From Neisseriaceae bacterium ESL0693 (GTDB taxonomy: Bacteria; Pseudomonadota; Gammaproteobacteria; Burkholderiales; Neisseriaceae), in the NCBI GenBank assembly GCA_029433475.1, contig JAQTIE010000005.1:115778-179777 (forward strand): 64,000 nucleotides of DNA, in the 5' to 3' direction. Positions 37,153-45,746 of this stretch are shown here, piece by piece. The translations under genes and the position numbers were made by a program. Positions within the stretch are counted from its first letter, which is position 1. Each line of letters begins with the position of its first letter. A model generated the notes under the pieces. The model saw nothing but the letters and a program-made list of their open reading frames with translations, did not search any database and had not been told where the DNA came from.

Positions 37153-37182
37153 ATAATATACATAACTTTAAATAGGTTGCAA
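37153..37182 (-). promoter_or_regulatory. Candidate promoter of argCJBD
   Basis: On the minus strand TTGCAA and TATTAT are separated by 18 bases, about 46-75 bases upstream of argC. The -35 lies inside the 10-bp palindrome GGTTGCAACC (37175-37184), a possible operator. Repeated TGAATAA words just upstream (37187-37206) faintly resemble ArgR half-sites. Confidence 0.45.
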
Positions 37183-37852
37183 CCGTTAATGAATAAATAA
37201 TGAATAAAGGCAGAAAATAGCTTAATTATCGTCGTTTTTGTTATTTTTAATTAATTTGGGATAATACACATCATACATGCATCATGATATGAAATAATTG
37301 ATTGCAGACAATGATTGAGTGACAAGATTAATGATGGGTTCTGATATGGTTGAATTTGAATTGATGTAAAATACTGTCTAAAAAACCAGTGATAAAATCA
37401 GTATTATACATGTCTGTGAAGTGTTTTCAGCTACAGCAAACAGTATTCATATTATAAAACCCTTTGGCATAATTAAAGACTATGCCAGATCAGACGCTAA
37501 CAATATTTCTGTAATAAATAAAATGCCTAAAACATAAAAAGATTTATCTGTAAATGATTCATAATCTATAAATCATCTCATACCAAAATATTACAGCCCG
37601 TAAAATATTGCTACAAAACACAAATATATTATTGATAACATTATTTTGCTTCAATTGAATAATGCTTAATAACTAAAAATAATAAATAATCTAAATTCAT
37701 CGTGTTGTTACTCTTCTGATTAAAATCCTGATTGGTATAGTGTAAATACTTTACTTTACACAATAAATTAATTATAATTTATAAATTAAAAAATATTTAC
37801 TTTTATTGTCATTAATTATACATACCTAGGTCTCAGAGGGGAAATATCAGCG
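37183..37852. other. AT-rich spacer between divergent argC and PAP2 gene
   Basis: About 670 bases with no coding frame of note. The final bases hold GAGGGGAA at 37837-37844 as the ribosome site of the PAP2 gene. Confidence 0.4.
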
Positions 37853-38443
37853 ATGGATTTTTTGGATTTATTTATTCATTTAATATTAAGTGCCATTTTG
37901 ATTGTCGGAGTATATCAATTCTATTTTTTTACCCAGAAACACATGGTACGGCCCGTTAAAATCTTCCATTCGCCCATTGATGAAAAAATACCCTTCTGGC
38001 CGTGGTGGTCGTGGATATACAGTTTTCTCTATTATCCGGCTATTTTGTATTTAAACTGGATTTTTATTGATGCCCGTCAGTTTATTATGGCCGTGATGGC
38101 CTTTATTATGCTTCTGGCGATGCAAATGATCTGTTTTACTTTATTTCCTGTGGCGGTACCGGTGCATTGGCGTACCATCAACAATGGAAAAACCGCCTCG
38201 GAAAAATTCCTGTTGTTTGTGCAGAAATTTGATGACAGCTCGAATTGTTTTCCCAGTATGCATGTGTCTGTGGCCACTTTAACCGCATTACTGGCCTATG
38301 CTTCGTTAGGACCTTGGGTATTTCTGTTTCCAGTATTGATTGCTCTGTCATGTATCTTTACCAAACAGCATTATTTGCTGGATTTACCGGTAGGTGCTTT
38401 TCTGGGTTGGGTGGCCTTTTGTGGTTATCAGGTGCTGATCTGA
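37853..38443 (+). CDS. PAP2-family membrane phosphatase
   Basis: A 196-residue protein with about six membrane helices. The PAP2 catalytic motifs are partly visible: motif 2 NCFPSMHVSVAT (PSxH) and motif 3 FTKQHYLLDLPVGAFLGW (the H..D pair). Motif 1 (KxxxxxxRP) may correspond to KTASEKFLLF or be degenerate. Such proteins dephosphorylate lipid phosphates or move head groups at the membrane. The exact substrate cannot be told; PAP2_3-type or inositol-phosphoryl-transfer relatives are alternatives. Transcribed alone. Confidence 0.75.
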   Translation: MDFLDLFIHLILSAILIVGVYQFYFFTQKHMVRPVKIFHSPIDEKIPFWPWWSWIYSFLYYPAILYLNWIFIDARQFIMAVMAFIMLLAMQMICFTLFPVAVPVHWRTINNGKTASEKFLLFVQKFDDSSNCFPSMHVSVATLTALLAYASLGPWVFLFPVLIALSCIFTKQHYLLDLPVGAFLGWVAFCGYQVLI

Positions 38444-38596
38444 CTTTATTCAATATATCATGATTGCCATGATCTTATATTCGGCCATATTATGCCAAAT
38501 ATATTTATAACTACAGCATATTAGATAATAAATAAGCAAAATTTTAATACATGCTATAATTCCTGAAGAATTATTTCTATCAAGGAAAGGGTTAGC

Positions 38597-40162
38597 ATGT
38601 CTAATAAACCTGAAAATCACGAGGTTGTTGAGAATGTTCCGCCTTTGATACCTACTCAGAATGGTACACTGGAATTACATGATATTACGATTATTGATCA
38701 GCATAAATTAAGAAAAGCTGTTTCAGCCGCCGCGCTTGGTAACGCCATGGAGTGGTTTGATTTTGGTGTCTATGGCTTTGTGGCGTATGCGCTGGGGCGA
38801 GTATTTTTTCCGCATGCCTCACCCAATATCCAGGTAATTGCCGCTTTGGCAACATTCTCGGTACCGTTTTTAATCCGGCCATTGGGTGGCGTGGTTTTTG
38901 GCATTCTGGGTGATAAACTCGGCCGGCAGAAAATCCTGTCTATAACGATTATTATTATGGCAACCAGTACTTTCTGTATTGGTCTGATTCCTTCTTATGC
39001 CGCCATTGGTTTATGGGCACCGATTCTTTTACTCTTATGTAAACTGGCGCAAGGGTTTTCTGTAGGAGGTGAATATACCGGTGCGGCCATTTTTGTAGCG
39101 GAATATTCGCCTGACCGGCGGCGCGGGTTTCTGGGCAGTTTTCTGGAATTCGGCTCTATTGCCGGCTTTTTACTCGGTGCGGGTGTAGTGGTGCTGCTGC
39201 AAAGTATTCTCAATGCCGAACACTTCTTATCCTGGGGCTGGCGGATTCCTTTTTTTCTGGCGGCACCTTTGGGTCTGATTGGTCTTTATCTGCGCCATGC
39301 TGCGGAAGAAACACCGGCTTTCCAGCAACAACTGGCGATGATGGAAAAAGAAGATCAGGAAGAAGTCAGAGAACGGCCGGCGATGTCTTTTAAAGCCATT
39401 GCGACTCGATTCTGGCGCCCGTTACTGATCTGTATCGGTCTGGTGCTGACCATGAATATCACCTATTACATGCTTTTGACTTATATGCCCAGTTATCTGA
39501 CGCATAATCTGCATTATCAGGAAGATCATGGGGTATTAATCATTATCGCAATCATGATGGGCATGTTGCTGATGCAGCCGATTGTGGGTTTAATCAGCGA
39601 TAAAATCGGCCGGCGCCCGTTTATCATTGTTGGTTCGGTGGCATTATTGATTATGGCGATACCGTGTTTTCATCTGATCACCAGCGGACAGGTAGGGCTG
39701 ATTTTTGTCGGTATGTTTATTCTGGCAGTGATTCTGAATATGTTTACCGGCGTTATGGCCTCTACCTTACCCGCTTTGTTTCCTACCCGTATCCGCTACA
39801 GTGCTTTGGCCAGCGCCTTTAACGTGGCCGTGATTATTGCCGGTCTGACGCCGACCGTAACTGCGGCCTTGGTTGATGCTACCGGTAACTTGTATATTCC
39901 GGCTTATTATCTGATGGTGGTGGCATTAATCGGGATCGTGACCGGCATATTTATGAAGGAAACTGCCAATCGGCCATTGCGTGGCGTCAGTCCGACGGCT
40001 GCCAATAAACAGGAAGCTAAAGAAGTATTGGTACAGGCCTATGATCGCATCGAACAGAATGTAGAAGAGATTGATGCTGAGATTGCCCGATTAGAAGAGC
40101 AGATTCAGGAACTGGAAAGGCGCAAACAGCAATATATTGATCTGCATCCGAAACTGGATTGA
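38597..40162 (+). CDS. proP: ProP-like proline/betaine:H+ symporter (MFS)
   Basis: A 521-residue MFS protein with 12 helices. AALGNAMEWFDFGVYGFVAY, GDKLGRQKIL (loop 2-3 motif), GEYTGAAIFVAEYSPDRRRG and IGRRPFIIVGS are metabolite:H+ symporter motifs. The C-terminal extension EIDAEIARLEEQIQELERRK is a coiled coil, the feature that tunes osmotic activation in E. coli ProP, which supports ProP rather than another family member. AAGGAAAGG lies before ATG 38597. The last 13 codons and the terminator are duplicated at 41769-41885. Confidence 0.88.
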   Translation: MSNKPENHEVVENVPPLIPTQNGTLELHDITIIDQHKLRKAVSAAALGNAMEWFDFGVYGFVAYALGRVFFPHASPNIQVIAALATFSVPFLIRPLGGVVFGILGDKLGRQKILSITIIIMATSTFCIGLIPSYAAIGLWAPILLLLCKLAQGFSVGGEYTGAAIFVAEYSPDRRRGFLGSFLEFGSIAGFLLGAGVVVLLQSILNAEHFLSWGWRIPFFLAAPLGLIGLYLRHAAEETPAFQQQLAMMEKEDQEEVRERPAMSFKAIATRFWRPLLICIGLVLTMNITYYMLLTYMPSYLTHNLHYQEDHGVLIIIAIMMGMLLMQPIVGLISDKIGRRPFIIVGSVALLIMAIPCFHLITSGQVGLIFVGMFILAVILNMFTGVMASTLPALFPTRIRYSALASAFNVAVIIAGLTPTVTAALVDATGNLYIPAYYLMVVALIGIVTGIFMKETANRPLRGVSPTAANKQEAKEVLVQAYDRIEQNVEEIDAEIARLEEQIQELERRKQQYIDLHPKLD

Positions 40163-40240
40163 TGTATTGTTGCAATGCTATCTTATTTGTACCGCTTTCT
40201 CTTTAGAGAGAAAGCGGTTTTTTATGGTAAAACAGAAGTG
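40124..40240 (+). repeat. 117-bp direct repeat, copy 1 (proP tail and terminator)
   Basis: Identical at 114 of 117 positions to 41769-41885 (offset 1645). It covers the last codons of proP, its stop and the terminator hairpin. The two copies bracket the CMD-cupin/MerR segment. Confidence 0.95.
40191..40223 (+). terminator. Terminator of proP
   Basis: Perfect stem ACCGCTTTCTCT/AGAGAAAGCGGT with loop TTAG, followed by TTTTT. Confidence 0.9.
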
Positions 40241-40350
40241 ATGTTTCAAACCGGGCATGATCACTACTGATTTATTTTGTTATGATGCTTTATTCTGTCT
40301 GATGACAGAGATGATGAAACAGTTTTATAGGCTCAGTCATAATTGTGCAT

Positions 40351-41109
40351 TTATGAATGATCGGATATGCTGGACAATTGCTGATATGTGTGATCATCAA
40401 CCGCTTCCAACCATTCGGTTGCCGATGACTGACTGATGGCAAGGTGGCTGAACCAGCTGTCCTGGCTGGCACCATGCCAATGTTTCACTCCGGCCGGAAT
40501 GGTAATTACATCTCCCGGATAGAGTGCCTGTGCCGGTTGACCATCTTGCTGATACCATCCTTGTCCGGCAGTAATCAGCAGAATCTGTGCATCTTGAAGA
40601 TGAATGTGCCAATGGTTACGGCAGCTCGGTTCAAAAGTAACATGTGCAATGCTGAGAGGCTGATCTGTTTGTGGTTTAACAAGCATGTTAATATAACTGT
40701 TTCCAGAAAAATAATTCGCATAGGCAGTGTTCTTCTCACCCAATGCAAAAAGACAATCATTATCCGGAGGACAGCCGACAGGCGATTGATTGCTCTGCGT
40801 CCAGATGGTCTGGGCGCGCTGAAAAGCTGACCATGCCTTAGGCCAACCGACATAAAACGCCAAGTGAGTGATCACAGCAGCGATGGTTGTCTGAGTTATG
40901 CCGTTTTGTTTTCCTAAACGCAGATGGTAATCCAGTTGTTCAGTACAGCCCGTGCTGATCAGTGCTGTAATGGTAATCAAAGAACGATCATGGGCACAAA
41001 GAGATTTATTATCACTCCAAATCTGACCAAACAGGATTTCATCGTTGAGTCGGGCAAACTGAGGAGCGAACTCTCCCAGCAGTGTTTTTCCAGCTGTTTG
41101 TTTTGACAT
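40351..41109 (-). CDS. Carboxymuconolactone-decarboxylase-like and cupin fusion protein
   Basis: A 252-residue two-domain protein. Residues 1-100 are CMD-like (DRSLITITALISTGCTEQLD, YHLRLGKQNGITQTTIAAVI, HLAFYVGWPKAWSAFQRA). Residues 150-235 are a cupin with metal ligands HWHIHLQDAQILLI and a second motif YPGDVITIPAGVKHWHG. CMD/AhpD-like domains act in protocatechuate breakdown or peroxide reduction, but the AhpD CxxC pair is absent, so the reaction is unknown. Transcribed divergently from a MerR gene through a MerR-type promoter, so an inducible detoxification or stress role is likely (inference). Confidence 0.85.
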   Translation of the reverse strand: MSKQTAGKTLLGEFAPQFARLNDEILFGQIWSDNKSLCAHDRSLITITALISTGCTEQLDYHLRLGKQNGITQTTIAAVITHLAFYVGWPKAWSAFQRAQTIWTQSNQSPVGCPPDNDCLFALGEKNTAYANYFSGNSYINMLVKPQTDQPLSIAHVTFEPSCRNHWHIHLQDAQILLITAGQGWYQQDGQPAQALYPGDVITIPAGVKHWHGASQDSWFSHLAISQSSATEWLEAVDDHTYQQLSSISDHS

Positions 41110-41139
41110 ATGCTTTACTCCGAAAATAGAATAGAGATG

Positions 41140-41170
41140 ATTAAAATCCTTAAAGTAAGCTTTAAGTCAA
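41140..41170 (-). promoter_or_regulatory. MerR-type promoter and operator of the CMD-cupin gene
   Basis: On the minus strand the -35 TTGACT and the -10 TTTAAT are separated by 19 bp, the overlong spacer typical of MerR-activated promoters. The spacer region holds an inverted repeat CTTAAAG-N4-CTTTAAG (41149-41166). The divergent regulator starts at 41257. Confidence 0.75.
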
Positions 41171-41256
41171 ATATTTTTTGATTTTATTTTTGGATTATAA
41201 AAATTATTTTCTATGCTGATGAGATATCATGAATTAATTCAATTATAATAGGATAA

Positions 41257-41697
41257 ATGATGGCAAAAAAAAGACCGGTTTTATATGAGAGTATCGGTAC
41301 ATTCAGCCAGAAACTGGGCGTATCTGCTTCCACATTGCGCTATTATGAGCAACAAGGATTATTCCAAGCACGCCGCGATCATCATGGCAGACGTTATTAC
41401 ACTGATGAAGATATGGAATGGATGGCTTTTTTATTACATTTAAAGGCAGCAGGAATGAAAATTATTGAATTGAAGCAATATGTTGTATGGCGAAAAAACG
41501 GAGAGAGTAGCGTACCACAACGTTTAGATTTGTTGCGCAATACTAAAAGCCGGTTGGTGCAACAGTTACAGGTTTTGCAGCATCATTTAAAGATTCTGGA
41601 TGACAAAATCAATTGGTATGAAGCACGGCAGCAAGGTATGCTACATGTGCCTGATGTGTTTGCCGATTATTTAAAACAACTGAATCACAAACTGTAA
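41257..41697 (+). CDS. MerR-family transcriptional regulator, paralogue 1
   Basis: A 146-residue protein with the MerR DNA-binding start TFSQKLGVSASTLRYYEQQG (helix-turn-helix), the wing with RRYYTDEDMEWMAFLLHLKA, and a long dimerisation helix (about residues 85-125). No cysteine cluster for metals is present, so a small-molecule or redox ligand is likely. It is divergent from the CMD-cupin gene and reads away from the 19-bp-spacer promoter. About 65% identical by eye to the regulator at 44303. ATG 41257 or 41260 may be used; AGGA lies just upstream. Confidence 0.92.
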   Translation: MMAKKRPVLYESIGTFSQKLGVSASTLRYYEQQGLFQARRDHHGRRYYTDEDMEWMAFLLHLKAAGMKIIELKQYVVWRKNGESSVPQRLDLLRNTKSRLVQQLQVLQHHLKILDDKINWYEARQQGMLHVPDVFADYLKQLNHKL

Positions 41698-41768
41698 TTG
41701 ATTCCTCATTGTAAACAGATTAAATAAATCTTTATCTGATATATGAATTATTGAATAATGAATGATGT

Positions 41769-41885
41769 AAACAGCAATATATTGATCTGCATCCGAAACT
41801 GGATTGATGTATTGTTGCAATGCTATCTTATTTGTACCGCTTTCTCTTTAAAGAGAAAGCGGTTTTTTATGGCAAAACAGAGGTG
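41769..41885 (+). repeat. 117-bp direct repeat, copy 2
   Basis: Second copy of the proP tail, stop and terminator, with 3 substitutions relative to 40124-40240. No proP sequence precedes it. Confidence 0.95.
41836..41868 (+). terminator. Terminator in repeat copy 2
   Basis: ACCGCTTTCTCTTTAAAGAGAAAGCGGT (written in two stem halves of 12-14 bp), followed by TTTTT. It can end transcripts of the MerR gene. Confidence 0.85.
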
Positions 41886-41927
41886 TGCCGATTGCTGCTT
41901 TAAGCTGCCTTATGATAAGGTATAAGT

Positions 41928-42584
41928 ATGATTACCGATGATTTATTTGGTTATGATGCTTCATTGCCGCCAGTGCCGGAACTGGGGGCTGACACTTTGC
42001 TGATGCGGCAGTTTATTGATGATTCTTTAGCACTACAGATCATTGAGTCAGTAAAACACATTCATGCGCATGCCCCTTTCAGACACATGACTACAGTAAC
42101 CGGTGGCCGTTTGTCGGCTTCCATGACCAGCTGCGGGCAGTGGGGCTGGCTGAGTGATGCGCATGGCTATCGCTACAGTGAATATGATCCGCTGACGAAT
42201 AAACCCTGGCCGTCAATGCCGGCATTATGGCGTGATCTGGCGGCTAAGGCAGCCAGTCAGGCCGGATTTGAGGGCTTTGTGCCTCAGACCTGTTTAATAA
42301 ATTGTTATAAAACCGGCAGTAAATTGTCCTTGCATCAGGATAAGGATGAGCATCATCTGGGCGCACCGGTGGTTGGTTTTTCGCTGGGCATTCCGGCGAT
42401 ATTCTGCTGGGGTGGTTTGAGCCGGCAAGATCAGACCCTGCAATTTCCTTTGTTTCATGGTGATGCTTTGGTTTTTGGTGGCGCAGACCGGTTGCGCTAT
42501 CATGGCATTCTGCCTATTAAGAGGCATCATCATGCCTTATTGAAATCCTGTCGCCTCAGCCTGACATTCCGGCAGATTTTCTGA
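41928..42584 (+). CDS. alkB: DNA oxidative demethylase AlkB
   Basis: A 218-residue Fe(II)/2-oxoglutarate dioxygenase that removes alkyl lesions such as 1-methyladenine and 3-methylcytosine. The iron ligands His136 and Asp138 (LHQDKDE) and His192 (RYHGILP) are present, as are the 2-oxoglutarate arginines in CRLSLTFRQ. The substrate lid MTSCGQWGWLSDAHGYRYS is typical. AAGG lies 7 bases before ATG 41928. Its upstream region is the second copy of the proP terminator repeat, so its original promoter may have been displaced or retained by the duplication. Confidence 0.95.
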   Translation: MITDDLFGYDASLPPVPELGADTLLMRQFIDDSLALQIIESVKHIHAHAPFRHMTTVTGGRLSASMTSCGQWGWLSDAHGYRYSEYDPLTNKPWPSMPALWRDLAAKAASQAGFEGFVPQTCLINCYKTGSKLSLHQDKDEHHLGAPVVGFSLGIPAIFCWGGLSRQDQTLQFPLFHGDALVFGGADRLRYHGILPIKRHHHALLKSCRLSLTFRQIF

Positions 42585-44178
42585 ATCAGCACCATAAAGT
42601 CATAATATTTGAAGGTATGAATATTATCGGTTTAACATTGGAAGAAAAGCGGATCGATGCTGACGCTATCAATATTTCATTTAATGGTTCCATTTAAGCA
42701 CAAACGGAGGAGATTAATGAGGCGGTTGCGATAACCATTAATTCGATCATATCCGGCATAGCCAAATATGCTTAACAGATTGCCAGTTTTGGGTTTAATG
42801 TTATCTATTCATTAACAGTTTGTGTTGCGTTAGAATCATTGATACCTAATCTAATCATTCGGTTAAGTACTGGTCATGCGGTGAGGCAATGATTAAAACA
42901 ATGGATGATGAAATTATTTTCAGGATATTAGTTTATCGCCTGTTTAGCGGCAGCTCGTGTTCATTACCGCGCAGTCATTCAATGACAGCTCATGGGACTT
43001 TCATTATTTAAGCCGGTTTAGCAACTGTAAAATAGGGGAGTACAAAATATTTTATTGCACGTTAATCGTTATATTAAAAACTATTTTAAGCCGCACTCGG
43101 ATAAACGCAAAAACAGCGGCGTATTTTATTAGGAATGAAAACCGGTATTTGCCATCATAAAAAACAGAGCCAAATGGCAACTGGAATATATGAATACGAG
43201 GTAAAGAATAAAGTTAATCCTGAACAGACGAACAAAATAAAGCATATGAAAGACTAGATATGATTAAATATTTAAAAGTATTATAAAAAATGTGCAGATG
43301 AGAATAGAAAGAGCAGTGAGATACAAACGAGTAAATTAAACAGCAGGCTGGTCTTGTAAAAGCCGTTTATGCACAAAAGCCCTGATGATCAACGGCCACA
43401 AATAATTTGATTTGTCTCCTGACAGGTTTTATCAAGACTGATTAACTCAGTCAAAAAGTGTATTTTGATTAAAAGTGTTTCTTATGCCTGATTGGTTTAA
43501 ATCATTTTAAGATATAGATTACTGCTTAGTCTGGCTGTAAGACCTTTCTGATCAGTCATCTACATTTTTAATTTTTGATAACGGTCATGATCAGCTGAGC
43601 GATGATGGCAGTTTTATACTGAGTGATCATTATGACTGAGGGGATAACGATATGATACAAGTCAGGATGACTATTGGGTTATCTTTGTTTTGATACGAGC
43701 AATACTGAATGGGATATATTTATCTGAACTAGCGACTAAATCAGTATTAAGCTTTAAATAATATATTTGCTTATACTCTGAGCCATATATTTGGCTAAGT
43801 TTAATTGGCAAAATAGACGATGTCGATATTCTTTTATTTAAAACAAAAATATTGAAATAATTTGCTGGCCAGAAAGATGAAGGATTTTATCCTGACATAC
43901 AGAGAAATCAGGCTGAATGATTAAAGTCATCTTTTAATTCAGATAATGCTTTTGTATTGATATTAATCTGTATGGTTTTGTTTAGTGCAGTTTAGTGCAA
44001 GCAATAATAATGCTAAATGAACAGGAATAAGATCGGAAGATTTTTTGTTTTATGGGATATGAAACAATATTTTATGGTTAAATGGGTCAGGCAGAGGCAG
44101 TAAATGTTTTGAATTTTCAGGTGTTAGGGTTGGTTTTTATCCATTTACCTCTGAAAAGAAGATGTGCATATGGGTATG
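42585..44178. other. 1.6-kb region of decayed DNA
   Basis: No intact gene. Coding-like relics: 42619-42696 (MNIIGLTLEEKRIDADAINI onward, behind GAAGG, soon stopped) and about 43560-43730, where frames read IFDNGHDQLSDDGSFILSDH and YDTSQDDYWVIFVFDTSNTE. The latter vaguely recalls acidic immunity-type proteins, but I cannot name it. A frame at 42957-43160 starts without a ribosome site and looks accidental. The right end holds the orphan MerR-type promoter. Confidence 0.4.
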
Positions 44179-44209
44179 ATTAAATTACTTCAAGTAAATT
44201 TTAAGCTAA
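44179..44209 (-). promoter_or_regulatory. Second MerR-type promoter, facing no intact gene
   Basis: Minus strand TTAGCT and TTTAAT with a 19-bp spacer enclosing CTTCAAG-N4-TTTTAAG (44188-44205), aligned base for base with the operator at 41149-41166. It points left into decayed DNA, so its target gene has apparently been lost. Confidence 0.55.
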
Positions 44210-44302
44210 CATTTATATTATAATGGTATTATATATTTGTATTATAATAAATATTATAGATACATTTTATACGGTGAATGGTAATCAATCATAGTGGAAT
44301 AA

Positions 44303-44743
44303 ATGATGAAAAAGAATATGGCAGTTTCATATGATAATATTGGTCAGTTCAGCCAGAAACTGGGGGTACCTACTTCTACATTGCGTTATTATGAACAACA
44401 GGGTTTATTGCAACCTCAGCGGAATCAAAATGGTTGTCGTTATTATACGGATGAAGATTTAACCTGGATGATATTTTTATTGCATCTTAAAGCCGCAGGC
44501 ATGACCATTATTGAGTTGAAACGCTACACAGAATGGCGTAAAAAGGGCGATAGTACGGTACCGCAGCGTTTGGATTTATTACGCGATACCAGACATCGGT
44601 TTATGCAACAGTTACAGGTATTGCAGCATCATTTACAAATACTGGACGATAAAATCCACTGGCATGAAGCCCGCCAGCAAGGTATATTACATATGCCTGA
44701 TACGTTTATCGATTATTTAAAACAATTGAATCACAACCTATAA
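44303..44743 (+). CDS. MerR-family transcriptional regulator, paralogue 2
   Basis: A 146-residue protein closely similar to the regulator at 41257 over its whole length: QFSQKLGVPTSTLRYYEQQG, RYYTDEDLTWMIFLLHLKAA, VPQRLDLLRDTRHRFMQQLQ, DTFIDYLKQLNHNL. The downstream flank is also related (shared TTAAACAGATTAAAT word), showing a segmental duplication rather than a gene-only copy. Its presumed target promoter (44179-44209) faces a decayed region. It may cross-regulate the CMD-cupin gene. Confidence 0.9.
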   Translation: MMKKNMAVSYDNIGQFSQKLGVPTSTLRYYEQQGLLQPQRNQNGCRYYTDEDLTWMIFLLHLKAAGMTIIELKRYTEWRKKGDSTVPQRLDLLRDTRHRFMQQLQVLQHHLQILDDKIHWHEARQQGILHMPDTFIDYLKQLNHNL

Positions 44744-44792
44744 CCGACCCTTCGTCTTAAACAGATTAAATGGATAAAATCTTATCGGATGT

Positions 44793-44820
44793 ATGCATCG
44801 GCAGATAATGAACGATGCAT
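44793..44820. terminator. Inverted repeat between convergent genes
   Basis: ATGCATCG and CGATGCAT separated by 12 bases, located between the ends of the MerR gene and the leftward DUF4124 operon. A weak terminator is possible; there is no strong T-run. Confidence 0.3.
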
Positions 44821-44829
44821 CCGGCAGAA

Positions 44830-45237
44830 TTATTGTGCTTCATCTAATTCCTGTTGACGTGTTTGAACGTTTTCTTCCAGTTTCCGGATGCGTTCCTGAT
44901 ATTTAACATAATTACGTTCATTGCCATTGCGGACTTTTTTTCCTTCTTCCAGAGCCTGTTTGGCCTTATCCAGATTCTGTTGGGCGGTTTTGATGTGTTC
45001 CTGTCTGGTTTTCTCCTGTTCAGAAGAATATTCATTATTATCGCTGACATTATTGATGGCTGGCGTCTCTGTAATGGAGAGCCGGCCACCGATGTCATTA
45101 ACCGCCTCACAATTTTTACCTTGTGGCTGTTCACTGTAGCTGGGCTGACCCTGTCGATCGGTACAGCGATAGGTTTTAGCCTCGGCACTGATACTGATGC
45201 CGATAGCGCAAAGTGCCAGTAAAGCAAGTTTATGCAT
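44830..45237 (-). CDS. DUF4124-type secreted protein with coiled coil
   Basis: A 135-residue protein from ATG 45237 (ATG 45240 also possible), AGGACA upstream. It has a signal peptide HKLALLALCAIGISISAEA, then KTYRCTDRQGQPSYSEQPQG with a conserved Cys pair, the short beta-rich DUF4124 domain. The C-terminal half is a charged coiled coil (TAQQNLDKAKQALEEGKKVR, RIRKLEENVQTRQQELDEAQ). Function unknown, envelope location likely. Last gene of a tsaD-yheS-DUF4124-DUF4124 run. Confidence 0.85.
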   Translation of the reverse strand: MHKLALLALCAIGISISAEAKTYRCTDRQGQPSYSEQPQGKNCEAVNDIGGRLSITETPAINNVSDNNEYSSEQEKTRQEHIKTAQQNLDKAKQALEEGKKVRNGNERNYVKYQERIRKLEENVQTRQQELDEAQ

Positions 45238-45269
45238 CATGTTGTCCTTTTTTGTCTTTTACGATTATT

Positions 45270-45746
45270 TTACATGCGGCCTAATTCACGTTGTAATGCC
45301 TGAATATTTTGCTGCCGATCCAATACCGCACTCTGTAATTCAGTAATGTTACCCCCTTGACCGGTACGGCTGCGATTGAGTGCCTGTTGTGCCTGAGTCA
45401 GTGCCTGACGCTCGTTGGCCAGTTCCTGTTGCAAAATGGCGCGGCGGCTGTCATCACTGCCGCGGGGAATAATGCTGACCGAAGGCTTGGGCCCCTGATA
45501 GGCGGTTTTTATGCGTCCGGTATTGCGCGGACGGCTATTGATGGTGGCCGCACGATAGCCGGAGCCGGCACGAATATCACTGTAACGACCAATATCAGGC
45601 AATTGTGCCTGTGCACAGTTGCCTTTGGGATTGGAGGTGTAGACCACTTCACCATGTTCCATACATGTATAGACTTTGGCCCAGGCCGAATGACTCCAGA
45701 GGCCACAACAACTGAATGTGAGGATAATGATGAATTTACATTGCAT
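45270..45746 (-). CDS. DUF4124-type secreted protein, second paralogue
   Basis: A 158-residue protein whose ATG 45746 lies inside the 3' end of the ABC-F gene (11-base overlap) with GGAAGG in front, so translation is probably coupled. It has the signal peptide FIIILTFSCCGLWSHSAWA, then KVYTCMEHGEVVYTSNPKGN like its neighbour, and ends with the coiled coil QELANERQALTQAQQALNRS. Related to but clearly diverged from the 44830 protein. Function unknown. Confidence 0.85.
   Translation of the reverse strand: MQCKFIIILTFSCCGLWSHSAWAKVYTCMEHGEVVYTSNPKGNCAQAQLPDIGRYSDIRAGSGYRAATINSRPRNTGRIKTAYQGPKPSVSIIPRGSDDSRRAILQQELANERQALTQAQQALNRSRTGQGGNITELQSAVLDRQQNIQALQRELGRM

Noticed and set aside
40124..41885. 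The 117-bp direct repeats as an insertion-sequence target duplication
   Set aside because: Far too long for a transposition target duplication, and no transposase or terminal inverted repeats lie between them.
42957..43160. 67-residue frame in the decayed region after alkB
   Set aside because: No ribosome site and no protein-like pattern.
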